Source: Acidobacteriota bacterium
GTDB taxonomy: Bacteria > Acidobacteriota > Terriglobia > Bryobacterales > Bryobacteraceae
Reading direction: 5' to 3'
DNA length: 11,002 nt
NCBI GenBank assembly: GCA_023436715.1
Contig: JAEZIJ010000039.1
Coordinates: 1-11,002 of the forward strand
The translations under genes were made by a program, and so were the position numbers. The notes beneath the pieces are model-generated. The model saw only the letters and a program-made list of their open reading frames with translations, was not told the DNA's origin and did not search any database. Below, one piece after another: positions 5,016-10,895 of this stretch (position 1 is the stretch's first letter; every line of letters starts with the position of its first letter).

Positions 5016-5474
5016 ATGAAATTCAAGCCCTCAAAGCCACTCAGCACTAAGGTTCCCGCAAAAGCTAACGGTCACGATGAGCCTGGGAATCAGGTTGTGG
5101 TACAGGAGCGACACTTTTCGGGACCGTTGCCGCATCCAGAAATCCTTCGCCAATATGATGAACTAGCCCCCGGTCTGTCCGAACGCATCGTTCGCATGGC
5201 GGAGCAGGAAGGTGAGCATCGCCGGGAACTTGAAAACGAAGCGGTCGAAATTGAACGCGTGAAAGTGGAATACGCTTGGCGCGAGGTCGTTGTAGGGCAG
5301 GTGTTCGCCCTCGTGATTGCGCTGTCTGGGATCATCGCTGGCGGTATCGTCGCAGTCAAAGGCCAGCCGGCGGCCGGCGGATTGATCGGAGGGCTCGGAA
5401 TAGGCGGGATTGTGAGCGCGTTCATACTTGGCCGCGGTCGGGTGGAGCGCGAGAAACAGGAAAAGGCATCGTAA
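5016..5474 (+). CDS. DUF2335 predicted membrane protein (152 aa)
   Basis: The protein fits the DUF2335 family of small predicted membrane proteins often found in mobile regions. The hallmark is FSGPLPHPEILRQYDELAPG followed by LSERIVRMAEQEGEHRRELE (residues 34-73). Two membrane helices follow at about 93-114 (VGQVFALVIALSGIIAGGIV) and 119-138 (AAGGLIGGLGIGGIVSAFIL), then a charged tail (GRGRVEREKQEKAS). The topology would place both ends on the same side, probably the cytoplasm. The role of the family is not established. The ATG start matches the usual length; the ribosome site is weak. The second copy of the 34-bp repeat begins 24 bases after its stop. Confidence 0.8.
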   Translation: MKFKPSKPLSTKVPAKANGHDEPGNQVVVQERHFSGPLPHPEILRQYDELAPGLSERIVRMAEQEGEHRRELENEAVEIERVKVEYAWREVVVGQVFALVIALSGIIAGGIVAVKGQPAAGGLIGGLGIGGIVSAFILGRGRVEREKQEKAS

Positions 5475-5497
5475 GGCCGGGCTGACAGGTTCACGGC

Positions 5498-5531
5498 TGC
5501 CAGCTCCTGGGCATGTACCCGCCCCAGTGAA
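5498..5531. repeat. 34-bp dispersed repeat, copy 2 (upstream of higBA)
   Basis: This copy is identical to copy 1 at 3971-4004 except for A instead of G at two positions. The first change weakens the second hairpin stem. It again follows a gene stop closely and precedes a toxin-antitoxin module, here by about 77 bases. GGCTGA occurs shortly upstream of both copies (3951-3956, 5480-5485), so the duplicated unit may be slightly longer. Confidence 0.85.
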
Positions 5532-5572
5532 TTCCATCGGCGGTCGCGCGTAAAAAATCCAAGCTCTACCTC

Positions 5573-5601
5573 TTGACGTTGTACGTACAACGTACTACAC
5601 T
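5573..5601 (+). promoter_or_regulatory. higBA promoter (sigma70-type)
   Basis: TTGACG (5573-5578) and TACACT (5596-5601) are separated by 17 bases. The predicted transcript start at about 5607-5609 falls on the GTG start codon of higB, which would give a leaderless or nearly leaderless message. Confidence 0.6.
5576..5593. promoter_or_regulatory. Perfect 18-bp palindrome, HigA operator
   Basis: ACGTTGTACGTACAACGT is a perfect 18-bp palindrome that fills the spacer between the -35 and -10 boxes of the higBA promoter. HigA-type antitoxins bind palindromes at their own promoters, so autorepression by the HigA encoded at 5896 is the natural reading. Confidence 0.75.
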
Positions 5602-5607
5602 GAAATA

Positions 5608-5886
5608 GTGATCCGGTCATTCAAGTCGAGCGAAGCGAAAGCGATTTTCGAAGGGCGCCGCAGCAAGAGTCTCGACAGGATCGCGGCTGTCGCTGAACGG
5701 AAACTGAACCAGATTCACGCCGCAGACCGCTTGTCTGATCTGGCACTCTTCCCTGGCAACCGCCTGGAGTCGCTCAAGGGAGACAGGAAGGGGCAGTACA
5801 GTATCCGGATCAACGATCAATACCGGGTCTGCTTCGAATGGCGCGACGGGGACGCCTTCGAGGTTGAGATAGTGGATTACCACTAG
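5608..5886 (+). CDS. higB: HigB toxin, RelE/HigB-1 family (92 aa)
   Basis: This is a RelE-superfamily toxin of the HigB type, a ribosome-dependent mRNA endonuclease. The whole protein follows the family pattern: IRSFKSSEAKAIFEG at the N-terminus, ERKLNQIHAADRLSDL in the middle, then PGNRLESLKGDRKGQYSIRI and NDQYRVCFEW with the C-terminal VEIVDYH. Length is typical. The GTG start gives the usual MIRSF beginning. No Shine-Dalgarno sequence precedes it, and the predicted transcript begins at or next to this codon. The toxin-first order (higB then higA) is characteristic of this class. higA starts nine bases after its stop. The gene appears intact. Confidence 0.93.
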   Translation: MIRSFKSSEAKAIFEGRRSKSLDRIAAVAERKLNQIHAADRLSDLALFPGNRLESLKGDRKGQYSIRINDQYRVCFEWRDGDAFEVEIVDYH

Positions 5887-5895
5887 GAGAGCACA

Positions 5896-6210
5896 ATGGC
5901 GAAAAAAACTGAGTATCGCGCTCCGGTTCATCCCGGCGAAGTGCTGCGCGAGGACTTGCTGAAGCCGCTCGGCATGAGCATCAATCGACTCGCGAAGTCG
6001 CTGCGCGTTCCTGCAAACAGGCTGAATCAGATCGTCAACGGCAAGCGTGGAATCACGCCGGACACATCGCTCCGCATGTCCCGGTACTTTGGCTTCTCGC
6101 CGGAATACTGGTGGAACCTCCAAACCCATTACGACCTGGAGTTGGCGCGGAGATCGTCAATGGAGAAGATCGAGCAGGAAATTGAGCCGAGGCCACAGCG
6201 GGCGGCGTAG
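5896..6210 (+). CDS. higA: HigA antitoxin, XRE-family (104 aa)
   Basis: The antitoxin partner of HigB is a DNA-binding protein of the HigA/VapI XRE group. The diagnostic N-terminus YRAPVHPGEVLREDLLKPLG is followed by a helix-turn-helix (MSINRLAKSLRVPANRLNQI, residues 27-46) and the motif NGKRGITPDTSLRMSRYFG. The end FSPEYWWNLQTHYDLELARR is also typical. GGAGAG lies about five to ten bases before the ATG. It would neutralise HigB and, with it, repress the promoter through the palindrome at 5576-5593. A GC-rich hairpin begins at its stop codon. Convergent prophage genes lie beyond. Confidence 0.94.
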   Translation: MAKKTEYRAPVHPGEVLREDLLKPLGMSINRLAKSLRVPANRLNQIVNGKRGITPDTSLRMSRYFGFSPEYWWNLQTHYDLELARRSSMEKIEQEIEPRPQRAA

Positions 6211-6228
6211 GGCCGGGATCACCGGCCC
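6210..6228. terminator. GC-rich hairpin between convergent genes
   Basis: GGGCCGG (6210-6216), loop GATCA, CCGGCCC (6222-6228) form a perfect 7-bp stem between the higA stop and the end of the convergent membrane-protein gene at 6233. No T-tract follows on either strand, so it would be an atypical terminator or merely an mRNA-end stabiliser. Confidence 0.45.
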
Positions 6229-6232
6229 CCGC

Positions 6233-6619
6233 TCACTCCCTCGGAACCGGCGCCGCGGCCGCGGGCTTGTTCGTGAAGTATCCCAGCAGCGCGATCACCA
6301 CGCCGACAGCGATGTCCGCGACCTGGCCGGAACACGCCTGCAACACGCCAGCGATCGTGCCGAGTGCAGTGGTCGAGCCGTCGTGATTCTCCCTGGTGGC
6401 CAGCAGGCTAATCCCGGCCAGCAGCAGTCCTGAGACCAGGTGCGCGATCTGCATCGGGTCGCCGGCGATAGTTTTCGCCACGTCCAGTCCCGGGATCGTG
6501 ATGATGGCGGCCGCGATCAGGCCGGTTATGCTGGTCTGGGTGTCCTTGTTCGTGGCGAGCGATTTCAACAGCGACATGATCGCCGCCGCCGCAATTTTGC
6601 GTTTCAGTCCGTCTAGCAT
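6233..6619 (-). CDS. Holin-like membrane protein (128 aa)
   Basis: The protein has three likely membrane segments: about residues 30-46 (SITGLIAAAIITIPGL), 61-79 (AHLVSGLLLAGISLLAT) and 100-118 (QVADIAVGVVIALLGYF). They are preceded by a basic N-terminus (MLDGLKRK). Size, topology and position at the end of the prophage tail/lysis block fit a class I-type holin or another small lysis-cassette membrane protein, but there is no sequence motif that proves it. The frame is open a few codons further upstream. The start at 6619 is preferred because it forms a TAATG overlap with the stop of the preceding gene. It converges with higA. Confidence 0.5.
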   Translation of the reverse strand: MLDGLKRKIAAAAIMSLLKSLATNKDTQTSITGLIAAAIITIPGLDVAKTIAGDPMQIAHLVSGLLLAGISLLATRENHDGSTTALGTIAGVLQACSGQVADIAVGVVIALLGYFTNKPAAAAPVPRE

Positions 6620-7122
6620 TATTGCCCCCATCCCCTGTAGCGGAACAGCACACCGAGGATCACTTGGTAGCCAGAGTTGTCGTTTACCGAGCTTTTAAGG
6701 AATCGAATGTGCGGCTGAACGCCCCACGACCCCTTAATGGGAATGTCGGCCAGACCTCCAGCGTTCCATTGCCAGCCGACGTTCTTGCCGGTCCAGCTCA
6801 CGCCGGCCGAGGTCGGGACGAAGATCTCCACCTTGTGCCCGGCAAGGTCGAAACCCACGACTCGCTGCGCGATACCAGCTCCGATGTTGGTTGTGACCGT
6901 CATCGGCTGGTAGCTGGTCGGAACGGCGTCGAGAACAGTGAAGGCGTAGGTACCCGACGAGTCGCTCACTGGCTTTGCGAGGAGAGCCGTTCCGGCGAAG
7001 CGCTGTTCGGCTCCGGGCGCGAACGACACGCCGCCCGCGTAGATGGTTTGCGCCGGAGCGGCCACGACGGCCAGTACGGCGAACAGAATGAGTAGAGGTA
7101 AAGCTTTGGTGATGGATTTCAT
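6619..7122 (-). CDS. Secreted, probably beta-barrel-like protein (167 aa)
   Basis: A clear signal peptide is present: K2 and K6, a hydrophobic core (ALPLLILFAVLAVVAAP) and likely cleavage after APAQ, around residue 25. The mature part of about 142 residues is rich in Gly, Ser, Thr, Val and aromatics in alternating patterns. It ends in strand-like segments (GVQPHIRFLKSS, then YQVILGVLFRYRGW), which resemble the last strands of a small outer-membrane barrel. GAGGA lies about eight bases before the ATG. It overlaps the holin-like gene by one base (TAATG) and so belongs to the minus-strand block, separated from the lysozyme gene only by the inserted hicAB pair. It may act in lysis (outer-membrane disruption) or be a lysogenic surface gene. 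Function is unknown. Confidence 0.6.
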   Translation of the reverse strand: MKSITKALPLLILFAVLAVVAAPAQTIYAGGVSFAPGAEQRFAGTALLAKPVSDSSGTYAFTVLDAVPTSYQPMTVTTNIGAGIAQRVVGFDLAGHKVEIFVPTSAGVSWTGKNVGWQWNAGGLADIPIKGSWGVQPHIRFLKSSVNDNSGYQVILGVLFRYRGWGQ

Positions 7123-7140
7123 GGTGTCCTCTTATTGCAA

Positions 7141-7160
7141 TTCGCACACTTCTGTGCGAA
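7141..7160. promoter_or_regulatory. Perfect inverted repeat between divergent genes, candidate HicB operator
   Basis: TTCGCACACTTCTGTGCGAA is an 8+8 perfect inverted repeat with a 4-base centre. It lies 18 bases upstream of the minus gene start (7122) and 9 bases upstream of hicA (7170). HicB proteins with a C-terminal DNA-binding domain repress their own operon through such sites. Confidence 0.6.
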
Positions 7161-7169
7161 CATGGAAAC

Positions 7170-7382
7170 ATGAACGGCAGCGAGTTCCTTAGGCGGGTGA
7201 AGAAGCTGGCAGGGCAGAAAAATATCCAGTTCGCTTTTGTGGCCCGCCGTGGGAAAGGAAGTCACGGAACGGTGTACTTCGGCTCGCGGTTCACGATCGT
7301 GAAAGATCGCAAAAAGGAGATCGGCTCCGGCTTGCTGCGCGACATGTGCGCCAGCCTCGGAATCGATCCCCGTGAACTCTGA
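7170..7382 (+). CDS. hicA: HicA-family toxin, second module (70 aa)
   Basis: This is a second HicA-like mRNA interferase, of a different subgroup from the one at 4031. Its core is RRGKGSHGTVYFGSRFTIVK, with the catalytic histidine at residue 32 in the GKGSHG motif. It is followed by DRKKEIGSGLLRDMCASLGI, the conserved tail of this subgroup. The N-terminal SEFLRRVKKLAGQKNI matches the first helix. Length is normal. The ATG at 7170 has only a weak ribosome site. The antitoxin gene follows after 11 bases. It is oriented against the surrounding prophage genes, so the pair is an independent expression unit inserted in the lysis block. Confidence 0.88.
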   Translation: MNGSEFLRRVKKLAGQKNIQFAFVARRGKGSHGTVYFGSRFTIVKDRKKEIGSGLLRDMCASLGIDPREL

Positions 7383-7393
7383 AGGAGGTCGGC

Positions 7394-7828
7394 ATGTTTT
7401 CTTTTTCGTATCCGGCAACGTTTCGCCCCGATGAGGACGGGCGCCCAGTCGTGAGCTTCCCGGATTTCCCGCACGCCCATACCGACGGGAAGGATCTCCA
7501 GGAAGCAATGGAGGAAGCGATCGACTGCCTCGGCACCGAAATTGCCCGCCGAATCGCCGACAAAGAAGAAATTCCCGCTGCGTCTCCCGTGAAACGCGGG
7601 CAGCGCCCGGTTCCTGTTCCGCTGTGGATCGCCGGCAAGATGGCGCTCGTGCTCGCCATGCGAGAGCAGGGTGTCAACAACAGCGAATTGGCCCGCCGGT
7701 TGGGAGTCCGGGAAACGGTTGTGCGCCGCATGGTCGATCCGAATCATGAAACGAAGTCGGAAAAGCTCCAGGCTGCACTCGGCGCGCTCGGGAAACAGCT
7801 CATCATTTCTGTTGCGGACGCGGCCTGA
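7394..7828 (+). CDS. hicB: HicB-family antitoxin with C-terminal HTH (144 aa)
   Basis: The N-terminal half is the HicB fold (FSYPATFRPDEDGRPVVSFP, DFPHAHTDGKDLQEAMEEAI, DCLGTEIARR). After a Pro-rich linker (VKRGQRPVPVPLW), residues about 75-135 form a helix-turn-helix: KMALVLAMREQGVNNSELAR, then RLGVRETVVRRMVDPNHETK, then a final helix. This long, DNA-binding HicB subtype is the usual partner of the HicA subgroup next to it and represses its own promoter, here probably at 7141-7160. A perfect AAGGAGGT ribosome site lies seven bases or so before the ATG, much stronger than that of the toxin, as expected for antitoxin excess. It converges with the lysozyme gene, nine bases away. Confidence 0.92.
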   Translation: MFSFSYPATFRPDEDGRPVVSFPDFPHAHTDGKDLQEAMEEAIDCLGTEIARRIADKEEIPAASPVKRGQRPVPVPLWIAGKMALVLAMREQGVNNSELARRLGVRETVVRRMVDPNHETKSEKLQAALGALGKQLIISVADAA

Positions 7829-7837
7829 TTCCGGCCA

Positions 7838-8365
7838 CTACGCCGCCGCCGAACGGAACCACTCCGCGGTCTCGCGGTTGCGGCCCTCGGAGATTCCCCG
7901 GCGGTGGCACTCAGCCGCGGCCCGCTCCCAGTCGCGCGTTTCCAGCGCAGCTCGGAGGTTCTGGTATTTGTTGAATCCCGCCAGCCCGAGGTTGAAGGCC
8001 ATATTGAACGTCGCGCGCTGCGCTGGATGGGGCAGGGCATCGAAGACTGGCAGGTTCTTGCGAAAGCCAGCGAGAAACCGCCGGACATCCGCGTCGAGCA
8101 GAGCGTCAATGTCGGGATCCGACATGCGCGCCGTGGTGATGCGCGCGTAGTAGGAGGCGAGCATTCCGGGCGTTGCCGCGCGCACGGCTTGGTAGTCCGC
8201 GGCTACGGCCTCGGCCGGCAGGAGCCGCAGGGCCAGCGCCTCATCGAGACTATCGAGCCTGTGTCCGACCCCGACCGTAACGCAGCCCGCGCTGCACAGG
8301 TATAGGTGGTGTACGCGGCCTTCGTCGCGCTCGGTGTCGGCGCGCAGCGTTTGCAGATCGACCAT
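7838..8365 (-). CDS. Phage lysozyme, GH24 endolysin (175 aa)
   Basis: The protein is a T4-type lysozyme that hydrolyses the MurNAc-GlcNAc bond of peptidoglycan. The motif DEGRVHHLYLCSAGCVTVGV followed by GH aligns with the active-site region of the family: E15, then eight residues, then C24, then five residues, then T30. The usual Asp is therefore Cys, a known alternative (E-8-D/C-5-T). The segment AQRATFNMAFNLGLAGFNKY and the C-terminal RGISEGRNRETAEWF are also conserved. There is no signal peptide or SAR-type anchor, so release would need a holin. GAGGA lies about eight bases before the ATG. The gene follows gpD after a 35-base gap, as in many P2-like tail/lysis blocks. Confidence 0.88.
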   Translation of the reverse strand: MVDLQTLRADTERDEGRVHHLYLCSAGCVTVGVGHRLDSLDEALALRLLPAEAVAADYQAVRAATPGMLASYYARITTARMSDPDIDALLDADVRRFLAGFRKNLPVFDALPHPAQRATFNMAFNLGLAGFNKYQNLRAALETRDWERAAAECHRRGISEGRNRETAEWFRSAAA

Positions 8366-8400
8366 GATAGTCCTCGGTGAAATCGGTTTCCGGCGGCCGG

Positions 8401-9390
8401 CTACAACGTGGTCTGGGCTTCAACCTCGGTGACGTAGCCGTCGCCGGAGATCCGGTGCTCCGTCTTTGTTGCGCTCCAGGTTCCGTCCACGCCGGAACGG
8501 AAGCCGGATAGGACAAGCCGCACCTGGGCACCGAGCCGGGGATCGCCGACCAATGTCAGGGACAGCGTACGCGATCCGCGCCCGAGTTGCCCGAGCTTCG
8601 ATTGCGCTGCGAGCGTGGCCTCTTCCTCTGTCGGGTAGCTGTGCGGGAGTTCTGTACTGTCCTCGGCACCGTACTCGCCCGCCGATACTTCATCGGCCGT
8701 GGCTGTGTCGAAATTGTGAGAGGTGGCCTTCACCGATTTATGCGCGGCCCGCCCTGAAATCCGCATGCGCCAGGAGATTGCGGCGTCAACCTTGATTGGT
8801 ACCGTGGGCATCGCCTTTCCGCTGGGGGTAGCGGCCGCGGTTGGCTTTGTCACCACGATCTTCCCGCCGCCGATCTTGCACACGGCGTTTATGTCGAGCG
8901 CCAGGTTGTATAGGAACTGGCTGTCTGACTCGGCCGGCTGTTCCTTGTGCTGCATCTGAATGGCCGCAAGATCCGGATCCACCGATGACGTGTATCCGTG
9001 TTCTCCAGCGATCTTCGCAATAATCGCGCCCACGGTGGTGTTATCCCAGCTCCGCGACTTCGCACCCTTCAGACGGGGGAAGTCGGTCGAGGAAGCTGTA
9101 TCGGCGGCCTTGGCCCTGATGCTGATCCTCCGCTCCGGGCCCTCCAGTTCGTACTCGTCCACACGGAATGTGCCCATTTTGACGAGGCCGGACTCCACGT
9201 AGCCCATCGAAACAGTAAGTGCCGCTCCCAGAGGCGGAATGCGGATCGCCGCGTCCCGGTCGTCCAACTCGAGGCTGCACGCGTCGGACGCGGTCCCGAT
9301 CTCATCGGTGACCGTCAGCGACAGCAGGCGCGCAGCGACGGCCTTGGTGATGTCCTGGTCGTCGGCGATCACTTGAAAAGCTGGCGTCAT
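8401..9390 (-). CDS. D: Phage late control / baseplate hub protein gpD (329 aa)
   Basis: This is a homologue of P2 gpD, the tail protein that forms the hub on which the spike sits (the T4 gp27 equivalent). It starts FQVIADDQDITKAVAARLLS, then shows SLTVTDEIGTASDACSLELD and LTVSMGYVESGLVKMGTFRV, all characteristic of the N-terminal barrel of the family. The middle DTTVG-like segment is here DNTTVGAIIAKIAGEHGY, followed by QPAESDSQFLYNLALDINAV. The C-terminus is a beta-rich domain (GSRTLSLTLVGDPRLGAQVR). Length is normal and the gene appears intact. It begins two bases after the stop of gpX (TGAGATG), with a weak own ribosome site, so it is translationally coupled. Confidence 0.92.
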   Translation of the reverse strand: MTPAFQVIADDQDITKAVAARLLSLTVTDEIGTASDACSLELDDRDAAIRIPPLGAALTVSMGYVESGLVKMGTFRVDEYELEGPERRISIRAKAADTASSTDFPRLKGAKSRSWDNTTVGAIIAKIAGEHGYTSSVDPDLAAIQMQHKEQPAESDSQFLYNLALDINAVCKIGGGKIVVTKPTAAATPSGKAMPTVPIKVDAAISWRMRISGRAAHKSVKATSHNFDTATADEVSAGEYGAEDSTELPHSYPTEEEATLAAQSKLGQLGRGSRTLSLTLVGDPRLGAQVRLVLSGFRSGVDGTWSATKTEHRISGDGYVTEVEAQTTL

Positions 9391-9391
9391 C

Positions 9392-9598
9392 TCAATCCCA
9401 GAGCTTCACGGTCTCCTGCGCCGGCGCTTGATCCGGGAACTCAGGCAACGTGATCACTACACCGGCCGGGAGGACTGGCCCGAGCTGCGCGAGCCCAGGG
9501 TTTTCGGCGAGCACGGCCTCAACGTAGGGGTGACCGGCTCCATACTGCCGCCAGCAGATGGCGTCGAGCATGTCGCCGGCCTTCGTGGTGTACTGCAT
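9392..9598 (-). CDS. X: Phage tail protein X, LysM-like (68 aa)
   Basis: The protein is P2 gpX-like: YTTKAGDMLDAICWRQYGAG, then HPYVEAVLAENPGLAQLGPV, then LPAGVVITLPEF. It is a single LysM-like fold that acts in tail completion. The frame is open upstream, but the start at 9598 is clear: the ATG overlaps the gpU stop as TGATG and GGAGGA lies about eight bases before it. The length (68 aa) is exactly typical. It is followed immediately by gpD. A short Pro/Gln-rich end (DQAPAQETVKLWD) follows the domain. Confidence 0.93.
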   Translation of the reverse strand: MQYTTKAGDMLDAICWRQYGAGHPYVEAVLAENPGLAQLGPVLPAGVVITLPEFPDQAPAQETVKLWD

Positions 9599-10467
9599 CA
9601 CACTGTCCTCCGAGCGGCTTCGGCGATGCGTTGCGACAGGCTCATCGCGACGCCGAGCTTTGCCATTTCGCCGGCAAGGTCCACGCCAAACAGCCCGGTG
9701 AGCACCGCTTGACGCTCGGCCCCCAGTCCCCCGGCACACTGAAGCAGACGGCCCATCGTCCCCACCGGATCGTGCAGCAGACCGGTCTGCAGGTCCTGCA
9801 CGTTGTACTTCAGCTTGTCCACCAGCAGTTTCTGGGCGTCCGTTCGTTCCTTGATGAGTTGCAGACGCTGCACCCCTTTGGTCAGCGTGGAGGCCGCCTG
9901 CTGCTGTGAGATGCCGGCCGCCTTGAGGCTTTCGGTATACGGCGCGATCTTCGTGACCGTAATGGGTGTCGTGGGCAAACTCGCGGGGAGCGCGGGCGGA
10001 GCCGGAATCGTGGCGACCGTCCGGAGGAGCGATGTCTGCGAATGCGGCGCGACGAAAGCCATCGCCCCGGGTGCGTCCTGGTCAGGCCCGTAATTGCGCA
10101 GCACGAGCGAGAATTCGATCCGCAGCGGCGCGCCCTTTGTGGCGAAAATCGATTGGTCCTCGTCGACGGCAACGATGGCCCATTGGCCGAGGTTCTGCCC
10201 GGTTCCGGTCACCAGCGACAGGGGTTTTCCCGCGGCGGCCTGCTCGCGCATCGCATCCACTTGGCGCAAGCCACCCTTGTAGTGCGGGTAGATCACGCCC
10301 AGGACCTCGATTTCCTCGGTCCCGATGCCGACGAACTGTTGGGAGGGCCGGTGCGCAATCCGCTGCTGTTCGGCCCAGCGGTACTCCGTCGAGCGCCGAA
10401 GGGATTCGTAGGCTGCGGTGTTCACCGAGAACCGGAAGTCCCCGAGCGCCATCATAATGTCTGCCAT
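9598..10467 (-). CDS. U: Phage tail terminator-type protein gpU with a long C-terminal extension (289 aa)
   Basis: Residues 5-135 are the P2 GpU domain: MMALGDFRFSVNTAAYESLR, RSTEYRWAEQQRIAHRPSQQ, FVGIGTEEIEVLGVIYPHYK and a final LRIEFSLVLRNYG. In P2, gpU is essential for tail completion and has about 160 residues. Here a Pro/Ala/Thr linker (about 140-175) leads into a further helical domain to residue 289 (QQQAASTLTKGVQRLQLIKE and DKLKYNVQDLQTGLLHDPVG). Extended versions are known among prophages, but the extra part has no function I can name. GAGGT lies about seven bases before the ATG, overlapping the end of the tape-measure gene. It appears intact. Confidence 0.88.
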   Translation of the reverse strand: MADIMMALGDFRFSVNTAAYESLRRSTEYRWAEQQRIAHRPSQQFVGIGTEEIEVLGVIYPHYKGGLRQVDAMREQAAAGKPLSLVTGTGQNLGQWAIVAVDEDQSIFATKGAPLRIEFSLVLRNYGPDQDAPGAMAFVAPHSQTSLLRTVATIPAPPALPASLPTTPITVTKIAPYTESLKAAGISQQQAASTLTKGVQRLQLIKERTDAQKLLVDKLKYNVQDLQTGLLHDPVGTMGRLLQCAGGLGAERQAVLTGLFGVDLAGEMAKLGVAMSLSQRIAEAARRTV

Positions 10468-10475
10468 GTATTACC

Positions 10476-10895
10476 TCAGTCGTGGAGAGCGGCCCGTCGC
10501 CGGGCTTCAGCCTCGCGCACTACCCGCTCGATCTCGCGCCGGCACAGAAGAGCGATTTTCTTCTCGTCCATGCCAGGCGCCGCGTGGATGGTGATGGGCG
10601 AGGTGATCTGGAGAGGAACTGCATCTGCTTGGGTCAGCCCCACTGCCATCTGCGTACCTGCAGCGCCGTCCTGATGCCGGCCGGCGTCGGTGTGCTTGCC
10701 CGGCGCAGAGGATCCGAAGCGCTGTACGGCTTGCGTCACCGCTGGCGAATAGTCGGGATTCTTGAATATGTTCGCGACGCTCTCAGTCATGGACGCGCCA
10801 TAGCCGGTCATCGTGCCCCAGAATGACTTCGCATCACTCGCGATTGCCTTGAAGTTGCCGGACGCGAGATTGCCGCTGTCGCGCCACTTTGATAA
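10476..10895 (-). pseudogene. T: 3' remnant of tail tape-measure gene T, cut by an insertion sequence
   Basis: About 139 codons remain, ending just before gpU. The final part (SPITIHAAPGMDEKKIALLC, then RREIERVVREAEARRRAALH) is typical of the C-terminus of P2-like tape-measure proteins, whose full length is several hundred residues or more. The segment FWGTMTGYGASMTESVANIF is also of that type. Upstream, the frame enters non-phage DNA at 10896, where TGTCCCC marks an insertion-sequence tip. The apparent ATG at 10982 lies within that element and yields only a chimeric frame. The tape measure sets tail length and is needed for assembly, so the prophage should not make functional tails unless the rest of T is present and rejoined. 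Confidence 0.75.

Noticed and set aside
4694..5050. Overlapping plus- and minus-strand frames in the 4730-5015 gap
   Set aside because: None has a ribosome site, a recognisable domain or coupling to a neighbour.
3971..5531. 34-bp repeats as integron attC sites
   Set aside because: No GTTRRRY/RYYYAAC core sites or long attC-type pairing are visible, and no integrase gene is in the window.
8998..9453. Plus-strand open frames opposite gpD
   Set aside because: They are shadows of the well-supported gpD gene and encode no recognisable protein.
10042..10674. 210-codon plus-strand frame opposite gpU and the T remnant
   Set aside because: It is antisense to a recognised phage tail gene; composition is biased and there is no start signal.
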